NCBI GenBank assembly: GCA_038869515.1
Contig: JAWCQZ010000002.1
Span: forward strand, 124,001-188,000
DNA: 64,000 nucleotides
Direction of reading: 5' to 3'
Source: JAWCQZ01 sp038869515 [NCBI: Halobacteria archaeon]
GTDB taxonomy: Archaea > Halobacteriota > Syntropharchaeia > JACQPP01
Position numbers and translations under genes: made by a program
Shown: piece after piece, positions 28,279 through 35,887 of the stretch
Layout: the number at the start of each line of letters is the position of its first letter
How positions within the stretch are numbered: the stretch's first letter is position 1
Notes under the pieces: model-generated
Databases searched by the model: none
Told to the model about the DNA's origin: nothing
Seen by the model: the letters and a program-made list of their open reading frames with translations, nothing else

Positions 28279-29307
28279 ATGGGACCGACCGAGGCCGCCC
28301 GACGCTACAGCCGCCCGGTCATCGCCACCCTCCTGAGCCACTCCGCGCTCCAGATTTTCCACGGCGCCCGCATGGAGGGGCTCCCCACCCTCGGCATCGG
28401 GCGGAAGGAGGACCGGGAGATGTACGACGCCTTCCCCCGCGCCAGGCCCGACAAGTTCATCGAGGTCCCGGAATGGCCCGCCGTCGCCGAGCCGGAGGTG
28501 CAGCGCGCTCTGCTGAAGGAGCAGGCGCTGCTGGTGCCCCACGGCTCCTTCGTCGAATACGTGGGGGCGGCGAAGGTCATGGCCCTCGAGGTCCCGATGT
28601 TCGGCAACCGGGCGACCCTCGAGTGGGAGGGCTCCCGGGAGAAGCAGCGGAAGTGGCTGATGGAGGCGGGCCTCCAGACGCCCCGGGTCTTCATGCCCCA
28701 GGAGGTCAAGTCGAAGGTCTTCGTGAAGTTCCACGGCGCGCGGGGGGGACGCGGCTACTTCACCGCGAAGACCCCCAAGGAGGTGATGCGGGGGCTCGCC
28801 GCCGCCGGGGTGCCCCCGGAGCGGGCGGAGGTGCAGGAGTTCCTGACCGGCGTGCGCTACTACATGCACTACTTCCAGTCGCCGCTCTTCGGCCGGACCG
28901 AACTGCTCTCCATGGACCGCCGCATCGAGACCGTGGACGAGGGGCTCCGGAACTGGCCCGACCCTCCCGACATGGAATTCACCGTGTCGGGGAACCTGCC
29001 GGTGGTCGTGCGGGAGAAGTTCCTGCGCGACCTGGTCGCTGCGGGCCGCAAGGTGGCGACCATCGCGAAGGTCCTCTTCTCCCCGGGCGTCATCGGTCCC
29101 TTCTGCCTCGAGTCCATCTACCACCCCGGCCGGGGCTTCACCTTCTTCGAAATCAGCGCCCGCATCGTGGCCGGGACCAACCTCTACCCGACGGGCTCCC
29201 CCTACTCCCCCTACACCTGGGACGAGCCGATGTCCACCGGCCGGAGACTGGCGCGGGAAGTGAAAATCGCGTTCCAGAAGCGGCGGCTCGGGGAACTGGT
29301 CGCATAG
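28279..29307 (+). CDS. purP: FAICAR synthetase PurP (formate-, ATP-dependent)
   Basis: 342 aa. Archaeal purine enzyme that formylates AICAR with free formate and ATP, replacing folate-dependent PurH1. Diagnostic blocks: ATLLSHSALQIFHGARMEG at the start, FVKFHGARGGRGYF in the ATP-grasp core, GVRYYMHYFQSPLFGRTELLSMDRRIET, GPFCLESIY and EISARIVAGTNLYPTGSPYS. Full length for the family. The gene lies 36 bases after the coiled-coil gene. Confidence 0.95.
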   Translation: MGPTEAARRYSRPVIATLLSHSALQIFHGARMEGLPTLGIGRKEDREMYDAFPRARPDKFIEVPEWPAVAEPEVQRALLKEQALLVPHGSFVEYVGAAKVMALEVPMFGNRATLEWEGSREKQRKWLMEAGLQTPRVFMPQEVKSKVFVKFHGARGGRGYFTAKTPKEVMRGLAAAGVPPERAEVQEFLTGVRYYMHYFQSPLFGRTELLSMDRRIETVDEGLRNWPDPPDMEFTVSGNLPVVVREKFLRDLVAAGRKVATIAKVLFSPGVIGPFCLESIYHPGRGFTFFEISARIVAGTNLYPTGSPYSPYTWDEPMSTGRRLAREVKIAFQKRRLGELVA

Positions 29308-29335
29308 TTTTTAAGACCCCCGTCTCAGTGGGCGG

Positions 29336-29737
29336 ATGCCCCCCAAACTGGACCACGTCGGCATCGCCGTCAAGGACCTCAAGGAAGCGATCAAACTCTA
29401 CGAGGCGGTCGGCCTCAAAGTGGACCACATCGAGGAGGTCCCATCGGAGAAGGTGCGCACCGCGTTCATCCAGGTCGGCGAGGTGGCCAAAATCGAACTC
29501 CTGGAATCCACCGCCCCCGACGGGCCCGTGGCCAAGGCCATCGAGAAGCGGGGCGAGGGGGTCCACCACGTCGCCCTCGCGGTCGACAACATCGAGGCGG
29601 CCATGGAGGCGGCGAAGAGGGCGGGGCTCGTGCTGGTGAACGACCGGCCCCGGCCCGGGGCGCACGGCACGAAGGTCAACTTCGTCCACCCCAAATCCGC
29701 CCGGGGCGTGCTGCTGGAGCTCTGCCAGCACGAATAG
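29336..29737 (+). CDS. mce: Methylmalonyl-CoA epimerase
   Basis: 133 aa glyoxalase/VOC fold. It has LDHVGIAVKDLKEAIKLYE, a metal Glu in IELLEST, GEGVHHVALAVDNIEAAM and the final LLELCQ with a metal-binding Glu. Converts (S)- to (R)-methylmalonyl-CoA in propionyl-CoA/succinyl-CoA interconversion. The mutase is not in this window. GTTTTTAAG (29307-29315), overlapping the purP stop, lies 25 bases before the ATG, so mce is transcribed separately and leaderless. Confidence 0.93.
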   Translation: MPPKLDHVGIAVKDLKEAIKLYEAVGLKVDHIEEVPSEKVRTAFIQVGEVAKIELLESTAPDGPVAKAIEKRGEGVHHVALAVDNIEAAMEAAKRAGLVLVNDRPRPGAHGTKVNFVHPKSARGVLLELCQHE

Positions 29738-29743
29738 CGGACC

Positions 29744-30118
29744 CTACCCCTTCTCCAGTCTGCGTTTCCGGAGATAGGCCAGGAGGGGCGGCTCCTTGCC
29801 CCGGCCCACGTAGTAGGAGTAGACGTAGCCCGCGCAGAGGGGCACGATGATGACCAGGAGGATGGGGACGTCGGGGAGGTCGTCAATGGCTTCGGGCGCG
29901 ACGGCAAGCGTCGCCAGGAGCAGGAGCGTGGCCCCCAGCGCCATGAACGCGACGATGACGAAGGAGGTCTCGAAGCACCGGTAGCGGAGGAAGAGCCTCG
30001 CCTTCCTCAACTCCAGGGTCGAGTTCCGGTAGTAGGCGGCGTAGAAGAGGAGGATGGAGGCGACGGCTGCGGCTCCGGAGAGCAGGAGGGCCCCGACCAG
30101 GGCGGGGGGGAGGGCCAT
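29744..30118 (-). CDS. Four-helix membrane protein, paralogous 'ARxFL' family, member 1
   Basis: 124 aa with four hydrophobic helices (about 5-27, 50-72, 82-104 and a weaker last one). Between helices 1 and 2 is ELRKARLFLRYRCFE, the signature shared with 30121-30450, 60358-60738, 60735-61079 and 61144-61854. It ends in a basic cytoplasmic tail (LRKRRLEKG). I know of no family of this description. It lies two bases after the second member, so the two are co-transcribed. Confidence 0.65.
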   Translation of the reverse strand: MALPPALVGALLLSGAAAVASILLFYAAYYRNSTLELRKARLFLRYRCFETSFVIVAFMALGATLLLLATLAVAPEAIDDLPDVPILLVIIVPLCAGYVYSYYVGRGKEPPLLAYLRKRRLEKG

Positions 30119-30120
30119 CC

Positions 30121-30450
30121 TCAGCCCTCCACCTTGAACTCCCGCAGGAGCAGGAAAATCCGGAAATAGACCACGACCGCCGCAGTGTGGACCAGGAGGA
30201 GGACCATGACGTCCGGGAAGAGGTCAATGGCGTCGGGCCAGAGGGCCAGGCAGGCGAACTCGAGCCCGATCATCGCGACGAGGCTCAGCGAGACGACCAG
30301 GAAGTAGGGCTCCCACATCCCGAACCGGAGGAAGAGGTTCGCCCGCCTCAGCTCGAACCCGCTCCGGAGGAGGCGGAAGAAGAGGGCGATGGAGACGAGA
30401 GAGACGAATCCAAGGAGCCACAGGACGGGGACCCAGACCGGGGAGACCAT
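30121..30450 (-). CDS. Four-helix membrane protein, paralogous 'ARxFL' family, member 2
   Basis: 109 aa, four hydrophobic helices. The helix 1-2 loop reads FELRRANLFLRFGMWEP, matching the family signature. The helix 2-3 turn LWPDAIDLFPDVMVLLL resembles member 1 (EAIDDLPDVPILLV), so these two are the closest pair and probably a local duplication. ATTTATTG at 30473-30481 lies 27 bases before the ATG. Function unknown. Confidence 0.65.
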   Translation of the reverse strand: MVSPVWVPVLWLLGFVSLVSIALFFRLLRSGFELRRANLFLRFGMWEPYFLVVSLSLVAMIGLEFACLALWPDAIDLFPDVMVLLLVHTAAVVVYFRIFLLLREFKVEG

Positions 30451-30510
30451 GGGGGAGGCTTCACGGGCCCGTTCAATAAATGTTGCCGGAGAGGCGCCGG
30501 ACTCCGCGGC

Positions 30511-31392
30511 TCAACGGAGGCCCAGGGCGGGAATGAGGAGGACCTGGCTCCCCTGGGACTCGGTCAGGGCCCGGACCTGGGTCAGGAAGGGGGCGAGGGG
30601 GGAGTCCCGGCGGACGACCTCCTTCGCCTCGGCCGGGGGCGCGACGCCCGCCAGCCTCGCCGCGCCCTCAAGGGCGTCGTAGAAGTTGCCGATTTCGTCC
30701 ACCAGTTTGAACCCCCGGGCCGCCACCCCGGAGTAAACGCGCCCGTCGGCGAGGGGGAGCACCTCCGAGCGGTTCAGCCTCCGCCCCGAGGCCACGGCGT
30801 CCACGAACCGGTCGGTGACTTCGTTCACCAGTTGCTGGATGTAGGCCTCCTCGGCCTCGGTCAGCCCCCGGTAGTCTGCGCCGAGGTCCTTGAAGGCGCC
30901 CGATTTGATGACGGTGAAGTTGACCCCCTCCTCGGCGTGCTTGCCCGACGCGTTCTGGAAGACCCAGAGGGCGCCGATGGAGCCGGTCAGGGTGTCGTTG
31001 TCGGCGTAGATGCGCCGGGCCTGGGAGGCGATGTAGTAGGCCCCGCTGGCCGCGATGTCGCCCAGGGAGGCGACGACGGGCTTCTGCACCCGTCGCAACT
31101 CGGTCACGACCTCCTGCACCGCCGCCGGGGTCCCGCCGGGGCTGTTGATGCGGAGGACGACCGCAGCCACAGAGGGGTCCCGGTCGGCATCCCGGAGGGC
31201 CCGGGTGATGCCGCCGCTGGAGGCGAGGCCCAGGGCGGACGCGGAGGGGGTGGCCGAGATGAGCCCCTCGATCGGGATGACCGCCACCTCCCGGGGGGCG
31301 GCCAGGAGTCCCGAAGGGAGGAGGGCCACGAACGCCAGGGAGGTCCCGAGGACCGCGCCCGACGCGAGGAGGATGAGGAGCCAGAGCCGCAT
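30511..31392 (-). CDS. sppA: Signal peptide peptidase SppA (S49 family)
   Basis: About 293 aa. One N-terminal membrane anchor (MRLWLLILLASGAVLGTSLAF), then the Clp-like S49 protease domain. INSPGGTPAA is conserved; the nucleophile Ser is in DIAASGAYYIAS and the general-base Lys in VIKSGAFKDLG. Degrades cleaved signal peptides in the membrane. I prefer the ATG at 31392 to 31410 because CATTATTT (31416-31423) lies 27 bases before it. It is divergent from moeA. Confidence 0.9.
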   Translation of the reverse strand: MRLWLLILLASGAVLGTSLAFVALLPSGLLAAPREVAVIPIEGLISATPSASALGLASSGGITRALRDADRDPSVAAVVLRINSPGGTPAAVQEVVTELRRVQKPVVASLGDIAASGAYYIASQARRIYADNDTLTGSIGALWVFQNASGKHAEEGVNFTVIKSGAFKDLGADYRGLTEAEEAYIQQLVNEVTDRFVDAVASGRRLNRSEVLPLADGRVYSGVAARGFKLVDEIGNFYDALEGAARLAGVAPPAEAKEVVRRDSPLAPFLTQVRALTESQGSQVLLIPALGLR

Positions 31393-31505
31393 CACCCACG
31401 TCGCCGCCATAAGGGAAATAATGCTCTTGTCGCCGCTCTCCTCGGGAACACTCTCGCTCCCTCCGGCAACGACGGTTTGACATATCCCACGCCCGAAGGG
31501 GGGCC

Positions 31506-32783
31506 ATGGCACCGCCCAAGAACCCCCCGCGCCGGGCCGGAGGCCACGGCCACGACGGGTGCGACCGCGAGATGCGCCCCCTGAAGGCCCTCCTCTCCCT
31601 CGAGGAGGCGCTGGCCGCCCTCATCGGCGCCGCCCGGCCGCTGGCGGCCACGGAGCGCGTCCCCCTCCAAGAGGCGGGCGGCCGGGTCCTCGCCCTCGAC
31701 CTGGTCGCTCCCGGCGACGTGCCCCCCTTCCGGCGCGCCGCTATGGACGGATACGCGGTCCGGGCGCGGGAGACCTTCGGCGCCTCGACCCAGAGGCCGA
31801 AGAAACTCCGCAAGGTGGACGAGGTCCACGCCGGGGAGGCGGCCCGGGTCCCCGTGGGGCCCGGGGAGTGCGTCCAAATCGCCACTGGAGCCCCCATGCC
31901 GGAGGGGGCCGACGCGGTGGTGATGGTGGAGGACACCGAGGCCGAAGGAGAGGCGGTCTCCGTCTATTCCGCGCTCCATCCCGGGGCCAACGTCTCGCCC
32001 GCGGGAGAGGACATCCGGAAGGGGACGCGGGTCCTGGCTGCCGGGACCCTCCTCGACCCCTCCCGGGTCGGAGTGCTGGCGGCCCTCGGCGTCGCGGAGG
32101 CGGAGGTCTACCGGAAGCCGGCCGTGGCCATCCTCCCCTCGGGGAACGAAGTGGTCCCCCCCGGCCGCGCCCTGGGGGCGGGGGAGATTCACGACGTGAA
32201 CACCTACACGCTCTCGACGCTCGTGGCGGCCCACGGCGGGGTGGCGAAAGTCTTCCCGCCGGTCCCCGACGACTCCCGGTCCATCCGCGAGGCCCTCAGC
32301 TGGGCCCTGAAGGGGAGCGACCTGGTGGTGGCCACCGGGGGCTCCTCGGTCGGGGCGCGCGACCTCATGGTGGAGGTCCTCGGCTCCATGGGGCGCATCC
32401 TCTTCCACGGCATCGCGGTGAAGCCCGGGAAGCCCACCCTGGCGGCGGTCGTGGAGGGGAAAATCGCGCTCGGGATGCCAGGATACCCGACCTCATGCCT
32501 CACGAACGGCTACGGGATGCTGGTGCCGCTCCTCCGGAACATCGGCCGCTACCCGCCCTGGGAGCCCCGGGTGGTCCGGCTGCCGCTCGCGCGGCGTGTG
32601 GTGAGCCCGGTGGGGAGGTTCCAGTTCCTGCCGGTCAAGGTCGCAGGCGGAAAGGCGGTTCCGGTCTACAAGGAGTCGGGGGCCATCACCAGCATGAGCG
32701 AGGCGGACGGGTATGTGGAGATCGCCGCGAACGTGGACCTGGTCGACCGGGGGGAAGAGGTCGAGGTCAAGCTGTTCGGGTAG
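31506..32783 (+). CDS. moeA: Molybdopterin molybdenumtransferase MoeA
   Basis: 425 aa. Inserts molybdate into adenylated molybdopterin. Family blocks: PPFRRAAMDGYAVRA, IATGAPMPEGADAVVMVEDT, GEDIRKGT, LPSGNEVV, ATGGSSVGARDL and GIAVKPGKPTL, followed by MPGYPTSCLT and the C-terminal beta domain. An N-terminal extension of about 20 residues contains HGHDGCD. ACATATCC (31480-31487) lies 23 bases before the ATG. MoeA implies a molybdenum- or tungsten-cofactor enzyme elsewhere in the genome. Confidence 0.93.
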   Translation: MAPPKNPPRRAGGHGHDGCDREMRPLKALLSLEEALAALIGAARPLAATERVPLQEAGGRVLALDLVAPGDVPPFRRAAMDGYAVRARETFGASTQRPKKLRKVDEVHAGEAARVPVGPGECVQIATGAPMPEGADAVVMVEDTEAEGEAVSVYSALHPGANVSPAGEDIRKGTRVLAAGTLLDPSRVGVLAALGVAEAEVYRKPAVAILPSGNEVVPPGRALGAGEIHDVNTYTLSTLVAAHGGVAKVFPPVPDDSRSIREALSWALKGSDLVVATGGSSVGARDLMVEVLGSMGRILFHGIAVKPGKPTLAAVVEGKIALGMPGYPTSCLTNGYGMLVPLLRNIGRYPPWEPRVVRLPLARRVVSPVGRFQFLPVKVAGGKAVPVYKESGAITSMSEADGYVEIAANVDLVDRGEEVEVKLFG

Positions 32784-32793
32784 CGGCTTTCGC

Positions 32794-32988
32794 TCAGTCA
32801 ATCTCGATGAGGTCCACCCACTCGAGGAGGGTCTCGGCCGCCTCGGGGTCCACCTCTCCCCAGTTCGGGGCGTAGGGCTCCGGCGGGGGCGGGAGGAGGG
32901 GCCTGGCCGGGGCCTTCTTGCGGGCGGACGGGGGCTTCCTGGCGGCCTTCGCCCTCCCCCGCTTCACTTGAGATTTTTTTCGACCCAT
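32794..32988 (-). CDS. Small basic protein, third gene of a nested operon
   Basis: 64 aa; not recognised. The N-terminal half is Lys/Arg/Ala/Pro-rich (GRKKSQVKRGRAKAARKPP), the C-terminal third acidic (PEAAETLLEWVDLIEID). Its ATG lies 25 bases inside the preceding gene, whose last codons supply the upstream sequence. Could bind nucleic acid; function unknown. Confidence 0.5.
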   Translation of the reverse strand: MGRKKSQVKRGRAKAARKPPSARKKAPARPLLPPPPEPYAPNWGEVDPEAAETLLEWVDLIEID

Positions 32989-33212
32989 TCCCGGAGGGCC
33001 TCCTGCGCGGCCTTCTGGACGTTGACCGGGGAGAACTTGCCGAACTTCCGGGCGAGGGCTTTCTCGAAATCGCCCCACATCTCGGGGTCCACGGTGATGT
33101 GGATTTTCGGCTTCATCTCGTCGAGGAAATACTCCACCAGGATGTTCTGGTCCCTCATGTAGGAGGACACGTCCTCCCGGGTGGCCCGGGGCTTGCCGAG
33201 GAACTCCGCCAT
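32964..33212 (-). CDS. Small ribbon-helix-helix-like protein
   Basis: 82 aa. The C-terminal half (KIHITVDPEMWGDFEKALARKFGKFSPVNVQKAAQEALREWVEKNL) reads as strand-helix-helix, the order of a ribbon-helix-helix DNA-binding or antitoxin domain. The N-terminus (ATREDVSSYMRDQNILVEYFLDE) is helical. The start shares bases with the stop of the upstream gene at 33212. An RHH assignment is by pattern only. Confidence 0.55.
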   Translation of the reverse strand: MAEFLGKPRATREDVSSYMRDQNILVEYFLDEMKPKIHITVDPEMWGDFEKALARKFGKFSPVNVQKAAQEALREWVEKNLK

Positions 33213-33493
33213 TACCTGGTCCCCTTGGGCACGCGCAGGATGACGAAGTGCCCGTTCAGTGGCCAGTCGATGACCACCCGCTGGCCCTTGGACCAGATGC
33301 CGGTCCAGACGCCGCCGGCGTGGTGGGACCACTCGGTCACGATGGCTCCGGCGAGGGACTCGGGGCTCAGGCGGGCCTTCCGGGCCCACCGGTCGAGCGC
33401 CTCCTTGGTGGCCTTCGAGACCTGGAAGGAGACGGTCTCGGTCCTCTCCTCGGCGAAAAAGCGGGAGGGGCCGTCCTCGGCTTCCGATGCCAT
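33212..33493 (-). CDS. Small protein with RHH-like N-terminus and beta-rich C-terminus
   Basis: 93 aa, first of three overlapping genes. Residues 17-50 (TETVSFQVSKATKEALDRWARKARLSPESLAGAIVTEW) fit a ribbon-helix-helix pattern. The rest (GIWSKGQRVVIDWPLNGHFVILRVPKG) is beta-rich. GTTTTAAATC at 33514-33523 lies 24 bases before the ATG. The operon may encode a DNA-binding complex; no toxin is recognisable. Confidence 0.55.
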   Translation of the reverse strand: MASEAEDGPSRFFAEERTETVSFQVSKATKEALDRWARKARLSPESLAGAIVTEWSHHAGGVWTGIWSKGQRVVIDWPLNGHFVILRVPKGTR

Positions 33494-33650
33494 CCCATCG
33501 GCAGGAAGGGGACGATTTAAAACCTTCGGCGGGATTTCCCCGCGGTTACTGGCTCGCGGTGCGGTTCGGGGACCGGGCCTCCCCGTCCCGCCTCCGCAAC
33601 TTCGAAAAATCGGGTCTCGGAAGCCGTCCGCTCCGATTATTCCGCCGGTG

Positions 33651-33691
33651 ATAAGTTCGCAAACTTATTAAGAAATCCGAATAACGTCGGA
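33651..33691 (+). promoter_or_regulatory. Promoter with two inverted repeats upstream of 33695
   Basis: ATAAGTT-CGCA-AACTTAT (33651-33668) is a perfect 7-bp inverted repeat whose right arm overlaps the CTTATTAAG TATA box (about 33664-33672). A second, TCCGA-6 nt-TCGGA (33676-33691), ends three bases before the ATG. The first is placed to block TBP binding. Confidence 0.55.
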
Positions 33692-33694
33692 GCG

Positions 33695-34198
33695 ATGGCG
33701 ACGGAAGAGTCGGCGGGCGTCCAACCGCAGAAGCCGCAGGGCGCCGCGAAGAGGAACTTCGACAAACTGGCCCAGCGAATGGGTCTGGCGGGCGGAGCCC
33801 CCGCGGCGACGCCCCCCGCCGGCGGCCCGGCCGCTCCCGCCCCCCGCCCCTCCGCTCCCGCGCCGCTGAGCGCCGCCCAGGCCCTCGCGATGGCGGGTAG
33901 ACTCATGGAGCTCGATTTCAACGAGTTCGAGGCGGAGGCGAAGCGCCTCCTGGCCGGGGGCCAGGGGCGCGTCCTCAAGGTCCTCGCCTCCTCCCGGCCC
34001 GACTTCGAGCAGGACCTCGACGTCCTCCGCAAGTGGGCACGGTCGGCCTACGCCGCCTATCTGGTCCGGGAGATAACCGACGACGCCCGCTGGCAGGTGG
34101 CCCGCCTCCTGAACGACCGCCTCCTCCTCTGGGTCGAGACCCGGAGCGAGAGGCTGGCCGACGAACTGCGGACCATCCGGCGGGAAATCGGGTTCTAA
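33695..34198 (+). CDS. Hypothetical protein, Pro/Ala-rich linker plus helical domain
   Basis: 167 aa; not recognised. A short basic N-terminus (AAKRNFDKLAQRMG), a Pro/Ala-rich linker (about 32-58) and a helical domain (about 60-167: ALAMAGRLMELDFNEFEAEAKRLLAGG ... RSERLADELRTIRREIGF). There is no membrane segment. It is followed nine bases later by another hypothetical gene and then taw1. Confidence 0.55.
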   Translation: MATEESAGVQPQKPQGAAKRNFDKLAQRMGLAGGAPAATPPAGGPAAPAPRPSAPAPLSAAQALAMAGRLMELDFNEFEAEAKRLLAGGQGRVLKVLASSRPDFEQDLDVLRKWARSAYAAYLVREITDDARWQVARLLNDRLLLWVETRSERLADELRTIRREIGF

Positions 34199-34207
34199 GC
34201 GCCGCCC

Positions 34208-34750
34208 GTGGCGCTCCCTCGCATCGGCCGGAAAAAACAGGCCGAGTCCGACCCTGCCGGGGAATACCGGAAGCGGAGGGAGGCCATGCTGCGGAGGCTG
34301 CGGAAGGCGGGGGTTCCGGAGGCGCTCCTGCGGGACGACCCCCTCCCCGCGGGCCCGGTCCGGAAGGAGCGGGCGGTCTTCCAGAGCGCCGCCGAGCAGG
34401 CGTTCAACGCCGAACTCCATCTGGAGCGCATCTTGCGGAAGGAGGAGACCTTCGACACGCCGCTCCAGCGCGCAGCCCGCCTCCGCGCCCTCGCCGTGGA
34501 GGCGGGCCGGATGGGGCGGGGCCTGGAGGCGTGGGCCGACCTCCTGGCTCGGCCGCGCGCGGAACTCGGCTCCGGCGAGGAGGCCCGCGCCGCGGCCATT
34601 CGCTCCGCCCCGATCCCGCTCTGGGAGGGCTACGTCCGCCTGGCGCGGCACGTCCGAAGGGTGGAAGCGCGGTGCGACCGGGCCGCCCGGCTCGCGGAGA
34701 CCCGGGCCGACGTGAAGCGGAAGAAGTTCGCGCCCAGCGTGAAACTATAA
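34208..34750 (+). CDS. Hypothetical basic helical protein
   Basis: 180 aa from a GTG; not recognised. Very Arg-rich and helical (EYRKRREAMLRRLRKAGVPEALL ... ARHVRRVEARCDRAARLAETRADVKRKK). The gene lies nine bases after 33695-34198 and ends inside the taw1 promoter. Binding to nucleic acid is plausible from charge but unproven. Confidence 0.5.
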   Translation: MALPRIGRKKQAESDPAGEYRKRREAMLRRLRKAGVPEALLRDDPLPAGPVRKERAVFQSAAEQAFNAELHLERILRKEETFDTPLQRAARLRALAVEAGRMGRGLEAWADLLARPRAELGSGEEARAAAIRSAPIPLWEGYVRLARHVRRVEARCDRAARLAETRADVKRKKFAPSVKL

Positions 34751-34752
34751 GG
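34744..34752 (+). promoter_or_regulatory. TATA box of taw1
   Basis: ACTATAAGG overlaps the stop codon of the upstream gene and is centred 27 bases before the taw1 ATG. Confidence 0.6.
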
Positions 34753-34774
34753 CCCGGGTGGCCTCTGTCTTGGG

Positions 34775-35887
34775 ATGCCCGACGGGGAATCCATCATTCT
34801 TTGCCGCGAACGCCCGGGCGAGCCCCCGCCCGATCCCCACCCGGTCTTCGAGAGCCAGGGATACCACTTCATCGGCAACCAGGCGGCGGTGAAGACCTGC
34901 CACTGGACCCGGAACTCCCTCGGCGGCGGCGAGCCCTGCTACAAGCAGAAGTTCTACGGCATCGCGAGCCACCGGTGCGTCCAGATGACGCCGGTGATGG
35001 CGTGCAACCACAGGTGCATGCACTGCTGGCGGCCGATTGACGTGAAGTTCCCGGAAATCCGGTGGGACGACCCGGCCGAAGTCGCGGAGAGCGCGGTCGA
35101 GGAGCAGAAGCGGGTCTTGACCGGCTTCGGCGGGAACCCGAACACCCCGGGGGCGATGTTCGAGGAGGCGATGGCCCCGGCCCACGTCGCCATCTCGCTC
35201 GACGGCGAGCCGACCCTCTACCCGCGCCTGCCCGAACTCATCGAGGAGTACCACCGGCGAGGCATGACCACATTCGTCGTCACCAACGGCTCGCGGCCGG
35301 AGATGGTCCGGGCCATCCGGCCGACCCAGCTCTACTTGAGCATGAACGCGCCCGACGAGGGGACCTACCGACTGGAGGTCAACCCCCACGGCGACACCTG
35401 GCCGCAGTTCCTCGAAACGCTCGACGCCCTCCGGGACCACCCGAGCCGCACGGCGGTCCGCATCACCCTTGTGCGCGGGGTGAACGACCACGGCACGGAG
35501 ATGTATGCGGCCATGCTCAAGCGCGCCCGGCCCTGGTTCGTCGAGGTGAAGTCCTACATGCACGTGGGATACTCGCGGCTGCGGCTGGAGAGGGAGAACA
35601 TGGCGCCGATGGAGCATGTGCGGGCCTTCGCGAAGGCGCTGGAAGGCCATCTGGGGCCGGAGTATAAAATCGAGGACGAGTCGGAAGCGAGCAGGGTGGT
35701 GATGTTGATGCGGGGCGGGGTGGAGCGGTTTTTGGAGATTGAAACACGGTCGGTGCGGCAGGTCTCGCCTTTCAATCGCCCTTCCCGCCAACCGTCCATC
35801 CACCGAGCCCCATCTCTTGAAGGATCCTCCGAATCTCCTGCTCCAGCCGGGCCCGGTCCGCAGACGAAACATCCAGCGCGGCGGTGA
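34775..35887 (+). CDS. taw1: Taw1/TYW1-like 4-demethylwyosine synthase (radical SAM)
   Basis: 370 aa. Builds the tricyclic base of wyosine at G37 of tRNA-Phe from N1-methylguanosine and pyruvate. The radical SAM cluster motif is CNHRCMHCW (C77, C81, C84). Additional conserved Cys include C42 (KTCHWTRNSL) and CYKQKFYGI, where the family binds a second cluster. ISLDGEPTLYPRLPELIEEYHRRGMTTFVVTNG is diagnostic. The last 35 or so residues are an unrelated Pro/Ser/Arg tail that overlaps, antisense, the 3' end of the DUF499 gene by 116 bases. Confidence 0.93.
   Translation: MPDGESIILCRERPGEPPPDPHPVFESQGYHFIGNQAAVKTCHWTRNSLGGGEPCYKQKFYGIASHRCVQMTPVMACNHRCMHCWRPIDVKFPEIRWDDPAEVAESAVEEQKRVLTGFGGNPNTPGAMFEEAMAPAHVAISLDGEPTLYPRLPELIEEYHRRGMTTFVVTNGSRPEMVRAIRPTQLYLSMNAPDEGTYRLEVNPHGDTWPQFLETLDALRDHPSRTAVRITLVRGVNDHGTEMYAAMLKRARPWFVEVKSYMHVGYSRLRLERENMAPMEHVRAFAKALEGHLGPEYKIEDESEASRVVMLMRGGVERFLEIETRSVRQVSPFNRPSRQPSIHRAPSLEGSSESPAPAGPGPQTKHPARR

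Noticed and set aside
26326-29124. 932-codon minus-strand ORF across the coiled-coil gene and purP
   Set aside because: Crosses real genes and two promoters on the other strand; purP is certain.
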